Shown piece after piece: positions 12,901 through 24,337 of a stretch of DNA of 64,000 nt. The translations under genes and the position numbers were made by a program. Origin of the DNA: Hydractinia symbiolongicarpus (taxonomy: Eukaryota > Cnidaria > Hydrozoa > Anthoathecata > Hydractiniidae); NCBI RefSeq assembly GCF_029227915.1, contig NC_079881.1, positions 28,931,501 through 28,995,500 of the forward strand, written 5' to 3'. Under the pieces are notes generated by a model that saw only the letters and a program-made list of their open reading frames with translations, searched no databases and was not told where the DNA came from. How positions within the stretch are numbered: the first letter of the stretch is position 1; every line of letters begins with the position of its first letter.

Positions 12901-13387
12901 CAAAAGTATACAAAGAAAGTACCCAGGGAGTAAACTCATTTCCCGAACGATTTTTTAAATTATTTTTTCACCACTAAAACGCATGAGACTTGTAGTTTTC
13001 AAACTTGTTTTCATTTTTGATGAGACGCTGAATAAAAGAAGTTTAATCGCCGGCAAACGAAAACCCACGATTTCCCGTAAATCCCGGGCTTGGCCCGTAT
13101 AGTTGAATGTATATAAAGAAAGTACCCAAGGAGTAAACTGATTTCCCGAACGATTTTTTAAATTATTTCTGCACCACTAGAACGAATGAGACTTGTAGTT
13201 TTCAAAAATGTTTTCATTTTTAACGAGACGCTTAATGAAAGTGGTTTAATCGCCGGCAAACGAAAACCTGCGATTTCCCGTAAATCCCGGGCTTGTCCCG
13301 TATAGTCGAATGTATACAAATAAAGTACCCTGTGAGTAAACTCATTTCCAGAACGATTTTTTAAATTATTTTTTCACCACTAAAGCG
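9942..13387 (+). repeat. Higher-order repeat: 17-mer copy 1 (3446 bp)
   Basis: The unit starts with a class u monomer ('aaagcgcatgag', 'tttttaacgacacgc') at 9942. The order is u-c-d-e-f-w-f-g-h-a-b-c-(d/e chimera)-f-(w/h chimera)-a-b. Private variants repeated exactly 3446 bp later include 'gaacgaatttttaaatt' (near 11121), 'gaatagaagaagtttt' (near 11612) and 'gaaactatttgtgcacc' (near 11943). The d/e chimera near 12375 and the w/h chimera near 12780 show that the unit was built by exchange before it was amplified. Confidence 0.93.
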
Positions 13388-16300
13388 CATGAGACTTGTA
13401 GTTTTCAAAAATGTTTTCATTTTTAACGACACGCTGAATAAAAGAAGTTTAATCGCCGGCAAACGAAAACCTGCGATTTCCCGTAAATCCCGGGCTTGTC
13501 CCGTATAGTCGAATGTATACAAATAAAGTACCCTGTGAGTAAACTCATTTCCAGAACGATTTTTTAAATTATCTTTTCACCAATAAATCGCATGAGACTT
13601 GTAGTTTTCAAAAATGTTTTCATTTTTCATGAGACGCTGAATAAAAGAAGTTTAATCGCCGGCAAACGAAAACCTGCGAATTCCCATAAATCCCAGACTC
13701 GGCCCGTATAGTCAAAGGTATACAAAGAAAATACCCAGGTAGTAAACTCATTTCCCGAACGATTTTTTAAATTATTATTTCACCACTAAAGCCCATGAGA
13801 CTTGTAGTTTTTAAAAATGTTTTTATTTTTGATGAGACGCTGAATAAAAGGAGTTTAATCGCCGGCAAACGAAAACCCGCCATTTCCCGTAAACCCCGGA
13901 CTCGGCCCATATAGTCAAAAGTATACAAAGAAAGTACCCAGGGAGTAAACTCATTTCCCGAACGATTTTTTAAATTATTTTTTCACCACTAAAACGCATG
14001 AGACTTGTAGTTTTCAAAATTGTTTTCATTTTTGATGAGACGCTGAATAAAAGAAGTTTAATCGCCGGCAAACGAAAACCTGCGATTTCCCGTAAATCCC
14101 GGACTCGGCCTGTAAAGTCAAAAGTATACAAAAAAATACCCAGGGAGTAAACTCATTTCCCGAACGATTTTTTAAATTATTATTTAACCACTAAAGCCCA
14201 TGAGACTTGTAGTTTTCAAAAATGTTTTCATTTTTGATGAGACGCTGATTAAAAGAAGTTTAATCGCCGGCAAACGAAAACCCGCCATTTCCCGTTAATC
14301 CCGGTCTTGGCCCGTATAGTCAAAAGTATACAAAGAAAGTACCCAGGGAGTAAACTCATTTCTCAAACGATTTTTTATATTATTTTTTCACCACTGAAAC
14401 GCATGAGATTTGTAGTTTTCAAAAATGTTTTCATTTTTGAAGGGACGCTGAATAAAAGAAGTTTAATCGCCGGCAAACGAAAACCCGCCATTTCCCGTAA
14501 ACCCCAGACTCGACCTGTAAAATCAAAAGTATACAAAAAAGTACCCAGGGAGTAAACTCATTTCCCGAACGAATTTTTAAATTATTATTTCACCACTAAA
14601 GCCCATGAGACTTTTGGTTTTCAAAAATGTTTTCATTTTTGATGAGACTCTGATTAAAAGAAGTTTAATCGCCGGCAAACGAAAACCCGCCATTTCCCGT
14701 AAATCCCGGGCTTGGCCCGTATAGTCAAAAGTATACAAAGAAAGTACCCAGGGAGTAAACTCATTTCCCGAACGATTTTTTAAATTATTTTTTCACCACT
14801 AAAACGCATGAGACTTGTAGTTTTTTAAAATATTTTCACTTTTGATGAGAGGTTTAATGAAAGAGGTTTAATTGCCGGAAAACGAAAACCAGCGATTTCC
14901 CCTAAATCCCGGGCTTGGCCCGTGTAGTCGAATGTATACAAAGAAAGTACCCTGTGATTAAACTCATTTCCAGAACGATTTTTTAAATTATTTTTTCACC
15001 ACTAAAACGCATAAAACTTGCAGTTTTCAAAAATGTTTTCATTTTTGATGAGACGCTGAATAGAAGAAGTTTTATCGCCGGCAAACGAAAACCCGCGATT
15101 TCCCGTAAATCCCGGGCTTGGCCGTATAGTCAAAAGTATACAAAGAAAGTACCCAGGGAGTAAACTCATTTCCCGAACGATTTTTTAAATTATTTTTTTA
15201 CCACTAAAACGCATGAGACTTGTAGTTTTCAAACTTGTTTTCATTTTTGATGAGACGCTGAATAAAAGAAGTTTAATCGCCGGCAAACGAAAACCCACGA
15301 TTTCGCGTAAATCCCGGGCTTGGCCCGTATAGTTGAATGTATATAAAGAAAGTACCCAAGGAGTAAACTGATTTCCCGAACGATTTTTGAAACTATTTGT
15401 GCACCACTAGAACGAATGAGACTTGTACTTTTCAAAAATGTTTTCATTTTTAATGAGACGCTTAATGAAAGAGGTTTAATCGCCGGCAAACGAAAACCTG
15501 CGATTTCCCGTAAATCCCGGGCTTGTCCCGTATAGTCGAATGTATACAAATAAAGTACCCTGTGAGTAAACTCATTTCCAGAACGATTTTTTAAATTATC
15601 TTTTCACCAATAAATCGCATGAGACTTGTAGTTTTCAAAAATGTTTTCATTTTTCATGAGACGCTGAATAAAAGAAGTTTAATCGCCGGCAAACGAAAAC
15701 CTGCGAATTCCCGTAAATCCCAGACTCGGCCCGTATAAGCAAAGGTATAAAAAGAAAATACCCAGGTAGTAAACTCATTTCCCGAACGATTTTTTAAATT
15801 ATTATTTCACCACTAAAGCCCATGAGACTTGTAGTTTTTAAAAATGTTTTCATTTTTGATGAGACGCTGAATAAAAGGAGTTTAATCGCCGGCAAACGAA
15901 AACCTGCGATTTCCCGTAAATCCCGGACTCGGCCTGTAAAGTCAAAAGTATACAAAAAAATACCCAGGGAGTAAACTCATTTCCCGAACGATTTTTTAAA
16001 TTATTATTTAACCACTAAAGCCCATGAGACTTGTAGTTTTCAAAAATGTTTTCATTTTTGATGAGACGCTGATTAAAAGAAGTTTAATCGCCGGCAAACG
16101 AAAACCCGCCATTTCCCGTTAATCCCGGTCTTGGCCCGTATAGTCAAAAGTATACAAAGAAAGTACCCAGGGAGTAAACTCATTTCTCAAACGATATTTT
16201 ATATTATTTTTTCACCACTGAAACGCATAAGATTTGTAGTTTTCAAAAATGTTTTCATTTTTGATGAGACGCTGAATAAAAGAAGTTTTATCGCCGGCAA

Positions 16301-16833
16301 ACGAAAACCCGCGATTTCCCGTAAATCCCGGGCTTGGCCGTATAGTCAAAAGTATACAAAGAAAGTACCCAGGGAGTAAACTCATTTCCCGAACGATTTT
16401 TTAAATTATTTTTTCACCACTAAAACGCATGAGACTTGTAGTTTTCAAACTTGTTTTCATTTTTGATGAGACGCTGAATAAAAGAAGTTTAATCGCCGGC
16501 AAACGAAAACCCACGATTTCCCGTAAATCCCGGGCTTGGCCCGTATAGTTGAATGTATATAAAGAAAGTACCCAAGGAGTAAACTGATTTCCCGAACGAT
16601 TTTTTAAATTATTTCTGCACCACTAGAACGAATGAGACTTGTAGTTTTCAAAAATGTTTTCATTTTTAACGAGACGCTTAATGAAAGTGGTTTAATCGCC
16701 GGCAAACGAAAACCTGCGATTTCCCGTAAATCCCGGGCTTGTCCCGTATAGTCGAATGTATACAAATAAAGTACCCTGTGAGTAAACTCATTTCCAGAAC
16801 GATTTTTTAAATTATCTTTTCACCAATAAATCG
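13388..16833 (+). repeat. Higher-order repeat: 17-mer copy 2 (3446 bp)
   Basis: This repeats 9942-13387 at an offset of 3446 bp and matched it at every position I compared, including the private variants at about 14567, 15058 and 15389. An exact alignment was not possible here. The u monomer at its start is preceded by class b sequence, whereas copy 1 is preceded by class h. The copy boundary therefore lies about 35 bp upstream, where 'ttccagaacg' replaces 'ttcccgaacg'. Confidence 0.93.
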
Positions 16834-18861
16834 CATGAGACTTGTAGTTTTCAAAAATGTTTTCATTTTTCATGAGACGCTGAATAAAAGAAGTTTAATC
16901 GCCGGCAAACGAAAACCTGCGAATTCCCATAAATCCCAGACTCGGCCCGTATAGTTAAAGGTATACAAAGAAAATACCCAGGTAGTAAACTCATTTCCCG
17001 AACGATTTTTTAAATTATTATTTCACCACTAAAGCCCATGAGACTTGTAGTTTTTAAAAATGTTTTCATTTTTGATGAGACGCTGAATAAAAGGAGTTTA
17101 ATCGCCGGCAAACGCAAACCCGCCATTTCCCGTAAACCCCGGACTCGGCCCATATAGTCAAAAGTATACAAAGAAAGTACCCAGGGAGTAAACTCATTTC
17201 CCGAACGATTTTTTAAATTATTTTTTCACCACTAAAACGCATGAGACTTGTAGTTTTCAAAATTGTTTTCATTTTTGATGAGACGCTGAATAAAAGAAGT
17301 TTAATCACCGGCAAACGAAAACCTGCGATTTCCCGTAAATCCCGGACTCGGCCTGTAAAGTCAAAAGTATACAAAAAAATACCCAGGGAGTAAACTCATT
17401 TCCCGAACGATTTTTTAAATTATTATTTAACCACTAAAGCCCATGAGACTTGTAGTTTTCAAAAATGTTTTCATTTTTGATGAGACGCTGATTAAAAGAA
17501 GTTTAATCGCCGGCAAACGAAAACCCGCCATTTCCCGTTAATCCCGGTCTTGGCCCGTATAGTCAAAAGTATACAAAGAAAGTACCCAGGGAGTAAACTC
17601 ATTTTTCAAACGATTTTTTATATTATTTTTTCACCACTGAAACGCATGAGATTTGTAGTTTTCAAAAATGTTTTCATTTTTGAAGGGACGCTGAATAAAA
17701 GAAGTTTAATCGCCGGCAAACGAAAACCCGCCATTTCCCGTAAACCCCAGACTCGACCTGTAAAATCAAAAGTATACAAAAAAGTACCCAGGGAGTAAAC
17801 TCATTTCCCGAACGATTTTTTAAATTATTATTTCACCACTAAAGCCCATGAGACTTTTGGTTTTCAAAAATGTTTTCATTTTTGATGAGACTCTGATTAA
17901 AAGAAGTTTAATCGCCGGCAAACGAAAACCCGCCATTTCCCGTAAATCCCGGGCTTGGCCCGTATAGTCAAAAGTATACAAAGAAAGTACCCAGGGAGTA
18001 AACTCATTTTCCGAACGATTTTTTAAATTATTTTTTCACCACTAAAACGCATGAGACTTGTAGTTTTTTAAAATATTTTCATTTTTGATGAGAGGTTTAA
18101 TGAAAGAGGTTTAATTGCCGGAAAACGAAAACCAGCGATTTCCCCTAAATCCCGGGCTTGGCCCGTGTAGTCGAATGTATACAAAGAAAGTACCCTGTGA
18201 TTAAACTCATTTCCAGAACGATTTTTTAAATTATTTTTTCACCACTAAAACGCATAAAACTTGCAGTTTTCAAAAATGTTTTCATTTTTGATGAGACGCT
18301 GAATAAAAGAAGTTTTATCGCCGGCAAACGAAAACCCGCCATTTCCCGTAAACCCCGGACTCGGCCCGTATAGTCGAAAGTATTCAAAGAAAGTACCCAG
18401 GAAGTAAACTCATTTCCGGAACGATTTTTTAAATTATTTTTTTACCACTAAAACGCATGAGACTTGTAGTTTTCAAACTTGTTTTCATTTTTGATGAGAC
18501 GCTGAATAAAAGAAGTTTAATCGCCGGCAAACGAAAACCCACGATTTCGCGTAAATCCCGGGCTTGGCCCGTATAGTTGAATGTATATAAAGAAAGTACC
18601 CAAGGAGTAAACTGATTTCCCGAACGATTTTTGAAATTATTTCTGCACCACTAGAACGAATGAGACTTGTAGTTTTCAAAAATGTTTTCATTTTTAATGA
18701 GACGCTTAATGAAAGAAGTTTAATCGCCGGCAAACGAAAACCTGCGAATTCCCGTAAATCCCAGACTCGGCCCGTATAAGCAAAGGTATACAAATAAAGT
18801 ACCCTGTGAGTAAACTCATTTCCAGAACGATTTTTTAAATTATCTTTTCACCAATAAATCG
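16834..18861 (+). repeat. Higher-order repeat: decayed third copy of the 17-mer, lacking u
   Basis: The array resumes at class c without the u monomer, so offsets to copy 2 fall to about 3243 bp (16 monomers). It carries private changes such as 'gtatagttaaagg', 'caaacgcaaacccgcc', 'aatcaccggc' and 'catttttcaaacg', and lacks the copy 1/2 variant 'gaacgaattttt'. The h monomer near 18300 has switched to d-like sequence in its second half ('gccatttcccgtaaacccc', 'gtattcaaag'). The b monomer at 18659 contains a conversion patch. Confidence 0.82.
18717..18786 (+). repeat. Probable gene-conversion tract: class c patch inside a class b monomer
   Basis: The monomer starting at 18659 is class b on both sides ('taatgagacgcttaatg' before, 'tatacaaataaagtaccctg' after). 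Between about 18717 and 18786 it is class c ('aagtttaatc', 'gcgaattcccg', 'cccagactcggcccg', 'gtataagcaaagg'). The variant 'gtataagcaaagg' also occurs in the adjacent class c monomer at 18862, the likely donor. The equivalent b monomers at about 11969 and 15415 are b throughout. The tract is about 70 bp and a two-sided switch is hard to get by simple crossing over. Confidence 0.7.
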
Positions 18862-19672
18862 CATGAGACTTGTAGTTTTCAAAAATGTTTTCATTTTTCA
18901 TGAGACGCTGAATAAAAGAAGTTTAATCGCCGGCAAACGAAAACCTGCGAATTCCCGTAAATCCCAGACTCGGCCCGTATAAGCAAAGGTATAAAAAGAA
19001 AATACCCAGGTAGTAAACTCATTTCCCGAACGATTTTTTAAATTATTATTTCACCACTAAAGCCCATGAGACTTGTAGTTTTTAAAAATATTTTCATTTT
19101 TGATGAGACGCTGAATAAAAGGAGTTTAATCGCCGGCAAACGAAAACCCGCCATTTCCCGTAAACCCCGGACTCGGCCCATATAGTCAAAAGTATACAAA
19201 GAAAGTACCCAGGGAGTAAACTCATTTCTCAAACGATTTTTTATATTATTATTTCACCACTGAAACGCATAAGATTTGTAGTTTTCAAAAATGTTTTCAT
19301 TTTTGAAGGGACGCTGAATAAAAGAAGTTTAATCGCCGGCAAACGAAAACCCGCCATTTCCCGTAAACCCCAGACTCGGCCTGTAAAATCAAAAGTATAC
19401 AAAAAAGTACCCAGGGAGTAAACTCATTTCCCGAACGATTTTTTAAATTATTATTTCACTACTAAAGCCCATGAGACTTTTGGTTTTCAAAAATGTTTTC
19501 ATTTTTGATGAGACTCTGATTAAAAGAAGTTTAATCGCCGGCAAACGAAAACCCGCCATTTCCCGTAAATCCCGGGCTTGGCCCGTATAGTCAAAAGTAT
19601 ACAAAGAAAGTACCCAGGGAGTAAACTCATTTCCCGAACGATTTTTTAAATTATTTTTTCACCACTAAAACG
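18862..19672 (+). repeat. Satellite A linking stretch (c-d-w-f)
   Basis: Class c at 18862 ('gtataagcaaagg', 'tataaaaag'), d with 'aaaaatattttc', a w copy with 'cataagatttg' and 'gaaggg', and f with 'cttttgg' and 'gactctgatt'. The d monomer ends in 'catttctcaaacgatttttt', normally found before w, which shows a join between classes. Confidence 0.75.
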
Positions 19673-20888
19673 CATGAGACTTGTAGTTTTTTAAAATATT
19701 TTCATTTTTGATGAGAGGTTTAATGAAAGAGGTTTAATTGCCGGAAAACGAAAACCAGCGATTTCCCCTAAATCCCGGGCTTGGCCCGTGTAGTCGAATG
19801 TATACAAAGAAAGTACCCTGTGATTAAACTCATTTCCAGAACGATTTTTTAAATTATTTTTTCACTACTAAAACGCATAAAACTTGCAGTTTTCAAAAAT
19901 GTTTTCATTTTTGATGAGACGCTGAATAAAAGAAGTTTTATCGCCGGCAAACGAAAACCCGCGATTTCCCGTAAATCCCGGGCTTGGCCGTATAGTCAAA
20001 AGTATACAAAGAAAGTACCCAGGGAGTAAACTCATTTCCCGAACGATTTTTTAAATTATTTTTTTACCACTAAAACGCATGAGACTTGTAGTTTTCAAAC
20101 TTGTTTTCATTTTTGATGAGACGCTGAATAAAAGAAGTTTAATCGCCGGCAAACGAAAACCCGCCATTTCCCGTAAATCCCGGGCTTGGCCCGTATAGTC
20201 AAAAGTATACAAAGAAAGTACCCAGGGAGTAAACTCATTTCCCGAACGATTTTTTAAATTATTTTTTCACCACTAAAACGCATGAGACTTGTAGTTTTTT
20301 AAAATATTTTCATTTTTGATGAGAGGTTTAATGAAAGAGGTTTAATTGCCGGAAAACGAAAACCAGCGATTTCCCCTAAATCCCGGGCTTGGCCCGTGTA
20401 GTCGAATGTATACAAAGAAAGTACCCTGTGATTAAACTCATTTCCAGAACGATTTTTTAAATTATTTTTTCACTACTAAAACGCATAAAACTTGCAGTTT
20501 TCAAAAATGTTTTCATTTTTGATGAGACGCTGAATAAAAGAAGTTTTATCGCCGGCAAACGAAAACCCGCGATTTCCCGTAAATCCCGGGCTTGGCCGTA
20601 TAGTCAAAAGTATACAAAGAAAGTACCCAGGGAGTAAACTCATTTCCCGAACGATTTTTTAAATTATTTTTTTACCACTAAAACGCATGAGACTTGTAGT
20701 TTTCAAACTTGTTTTCATTTTTGATGAGACGCTGAATAAAAGAAGTTTAATCGCCGGCAAACGAAAACCCACGATTTCGCGTAAATCCCGGGCTTGGCCC
20801 GTATAGTTGAATGTATATAAAGAAAGTACCCAAGGAGTAAACTGATTTCCCGAACGATTTTTAAAATTACTTCTGCACCACTAGAACG
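19673..20888 (+). repeat. Duplicated g-h-a trimer (608 bp x 2)
   Basis: Class g at 19673, h and a are followed by g again at 20281, then h and a, an offset of 608 bp. Both h copies share 'cactactaaaacgcat' and the one-base deletion 'cttggccgtatag'. The first class a copy turns into f-like sequence in its second half ('cccgccatttcccg', 'tagtcaaaag') so that it can lead back to g. The second keeps the class a ending ('tagttgaatgtatataaag') and leads to b. Confidence 0.82.
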
Positions 20889-21700
20889 AATGAGACTTGT
20901 AGTTTTCAAAAATGTTTTCATTTTTAATGAGACGCTTAATGAAAGAGGTTTAATCGCCGGCAAACGAAAACCTGCGATTTCCCGTAAATCCCGGGCTTGT
21001 CCCGTATAGTCGAATGTATACAAATAAAGTACCCTGTGAGTAAACTCATTTCCAGAACGATTTTTTAAATTATCTTTTCACCAATAAATCGCATGAGACT
21101 TGTAGTTTTCAAAAATGTTTTCATTTTTCATGAGACGCTGAATAAAAGAAGTTTAATCGCCGGCAAACGAAAACCTGCGAATTCCCGTAAATCCCAGACT
21201 CGGCCCGTATAAGCAAAGGTATAAAAAGAAAATACCCAGGTAGTAAACTCATTTCCCGAACGATTTTTTAAATTATTATTTCACCACTAAAGCCCATGAG
21301 ACTTGTAGTTTTTAAAAATGTTTTCATTTTTGATGAGACGCTGAATAAAAGAAGTTTAATCGCCGGCAAACGAAAACCCGCCATTTCCCGTAAACCCCGG
21401 ACTCGGCCCATATAGTCAAAAGTATACAAAGAAAGTACCCAGGGAGTAAACTCATTTCCCGAACGATTTTTTAAATTATTATTTCACCACTAAAGCCCAT
21501 GAGACTTGTAGTTTTTAAAAATGTTTTCATTTTTGAGGAGACGCTGAATAAAAGGAGTTTAATCGCCGGCAAACGAAAACCCGCCATTTCCCGTAAACCC
21601 CGGACTCGGCCCGTATAGTCAAAAGTATACAAAGAAAGTACCCAGGGAGTAAACTCATTTCCCGAACGATTTTTTAAATTATTTTTTCACCACTAAAACG
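20889..21700 (+). repeat. Satellite A linking stretch (b-c-d-d)
   Basis: Class b, class c with 'gtataagcaaagg', and two d-like copies in a row, the second with 'ttttgaggagacgc'. This leads into the pentamer. No insertion or gene is visible. Confidence 0.75.
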
Positions 21701-22713
21701 CATGAGACTTGTAGATTTCAAAAATGTTTTCATTTTTGATGAGACGCTGAATAAAAGAAGTTTAATTGCCGGCAAACGAAAACCTGCGATTTCCCGTAAA
21801 CCCCGGACTCGGCCCGTATAGTCAAAAGTATACAAAGAAAGTACCCAGGGAGTAAACTCATTTCCCGAACGATTTTTTAAATTATTTTTTCACCACTAAA
21901 ACGCATGAGACTTGTAGTTTTCAAAATTGTTTTCATTTTTGAAGAGACGCTGAATAAAAGAAGTTTAATCGCCGGCAAACGAAAACCTGCGATTGCCCGT
22001 AAATCCCAGACTCGGCCTGTAAAGTCAAAAGTATACAAAAAAGTACCCAGGGAGTAAACTCATTTCCCGAACGATTTTTTAAATTATTATTTAACCACTA
22101 AAGCCATTGAGACTTTTGGTTTTCAAAAATGTTTTCATTTTTGATGAGACTCTGATTAAAAGAAGTTTAATCGCCGGCAAACGAAAACCCGCCATTTCCC
22201 GTAAATCCCGGGCTTGGCACGTATAGTCAAAAGTATACAAAGAAAGTACCCAGGGAGTAAACTCATTTCCCGAACGATTTTTTAAATTATTTTTTCACCA
22301 CTAAAACGCATGAGACTTGTAGTTTTTTAAAATATTTTCATTTTTGATGAGAGGTTTAATGAAAGAGGTTTAATTGCCGGAAAACGAAAACCAGCGATTT
22401 CCCCTAAATCCCGGGCTTGGCCCGTGTAGTCGAATGTATACAAAGAAAGTACCCTGTGATTAAACTCATTTCCAGAACGATTTTTTAAATTATTTTTTCA
22501 CCACTAAAACGCATAAAACTTGCAGTTTTCAAAAATGTTTTCATTTTTGATGAGACGCTGAATAAAATAAGTTTTATCGCCGGCAAACCAAAACCCGCGA
22601 TTTCCCGTAAATCCCGGACTTGGCCGTATAGTCAAAAGTATACAAAGAAAGTACCCAGGGAGTAAACTCATTTCCCGAACGATTTTTTAAATTATTTTTT
22701 CACCACTAAAACG
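21701..22713 (+). repeat. Higher-order repeat: s-e-f-g-h pentamer copy 1 (1013 bp)
   Basis: The unit begins with class s ('gtagatttcaaaaatg', 'aagtttaattgcc') at 21701. It is followed by e with 'gaagagacgc', f with 'cttttgg', g and h. The same s monomer returns at 22714. The h copy has private changes 'aataaaataag' and 'ggcaaaccaaaacc'. Confidence 0.85.
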
Positions 22714-23430
22714 CATGAGACTTGTAGATTTCAAAAATGTTTTCATTTTTGATGAGACGCTGAATAAAAGAAGTTTAATTGCCGGCAAACGAAAACCTGC
22801 GATTTCCCGTAAACCCCGGACTCGGCCCGTATAGTCAAAAGTATACAGAGAAAGTACCCAGGGAGTAAACTCATTTCCCGAACGATTTTTTAAATTATTT
22901 TTTCACCACTAAAACGAATGAGACTTGTAGTTTTCAAAATTGTTTTCATTTTTGAAGAGACGCTGAATAAAAGAAGTTTAATCGCCGGCAAACGAAAACC
23001 TGCGATTGCCCGTAAATCCCAGACTCGGCCTGTAAAGTCAAAAGTATACAAAAAAGTACCCAGGGAGTAAACTCATTTCCCGAACGATTTTTTAAATTAT
23101 TATTTAACCACTAAAGCCCATGAGACTTTTGGTTTTCAAAAATGTTTTCATTTTTGATGAGACTCTGATTAGAAGAAGTTTAATCGCCGGCAAACGAAAA
23201 CCCGCCATTTCCCGTAAATCCCGGGCTTGGCCCGTATAGTCAAAAGTATACAAAGAAAGTACCCAGGGAGTAAACTCATTTCCCGAACGATTTTTTAAAT
23301 TATTTTTTCACCACTAAAACGCATGAGACTTGTAGTTTTTTAAAATATTTTCATTTTTGATGAGAGGTTTAATGAAAGAGGTTTAATTGCCGGAAAACGA
23401 AAACCAGCGATTTCCCCTAAATCCCGGGCT
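22714..23430 (+). repeat. Higher-order repeat: pentamer copy 2, incomplete
   Basis: It repeats s-e-f-g from 21701 at an offset of 1013 bp, with small differences ('gtatacagag', 'aaacgaatgag', 'gattagaag'). Inside the g monomer near 23430 the sequence switches to a class a ending ('tagttgaatgtatataaag') and continues into class b, so h is missing. The breakpoint is in phase with the monomer, as expected for unequal crossing over. Confidence 0.83.
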
Positions 23431-24337
23431 TGGCCCGTATAGTTGAATGTATATAAAGAAAGTACCCAAGGAGTAAACTGATTTCCCGAACGATTTTTTA
23501 AATTATTTCTGCACCACTAGAACGAATGAGACTTGTAGTTTTCAAAAATGTTTTCATTTTTAATGAGACGCTTAATGAAAGAGGTTTAAATTGCCGGCAC
23601 ACGAAAACCTGCGATTTCCCGTAAATCCCGGGCTTGTCCCGTATAGTCGAATGTATACAAATAAAGTACCCTGTGAGTAAACTCATTTCCAGAACGATTT
23701 TTTAAATTATCTTTTCACCAATAAATCGCATGAGACTTGTAGTTTTCAAAAATGTTTTCATTTTTTCATGAGACGCTGAATAAAAGAAGTTTAATCGCCG
23801 GCAAACGAAAACCTGCGAATTCCCGTAAATCCCAGACTCGGCCCGTATAGTCAAAGGTATACAAAGAAAATACCCAGGTAGTAAACTCATTTCCCGAACG
23901 ATTTTTTAAATTATTATTTCACCACTAAAGCCCATGAGACTTGCAGTTTTTAAAAATTTTTTCATTTTTGATGACACGCTGAATAAAAGGAGTTTAATCG
24001 CCGGCAAACGAAAACCCGCCATTTCCCGTAAACCCCGGAATCGGCCCATATAGTCAAAAGTATAAAAAGAAAGTACCCAGGGAGTAAACTCATTTCCCGA
24101 ACGATTTTTTAAATTATTTTTTCACCACTAAAACGCATGAGACTTGTAGTTTTCAAAATTGTTTTCATTTTTGATGAGACGCTGAATAAAAGAAGTTTAA
24201 TCGCCGGCAAACGAAAACCTGCGATTTCCCGTAAATCCCGGACTCGGCCTGTAAAGTCAAAAGTATACAAAAAAATACCCAGGGAGTAAACTCATTTCCC
24301 GAACGATTTTTTAAATTATTATTTAACCACTAAAGCC
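23431..24337 (+). repeat. Satellite A linking stretch (b-c-d-e)
   Basis: Class b near 23527 carries 'aaattgccggcacacg', c has a longer T-run before 'catgagacgc', d has 'gatgacacgctg', and e is ordinary. This is the b-c-d-e portion of the ancestral octamer order. Confidence 0.8.
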
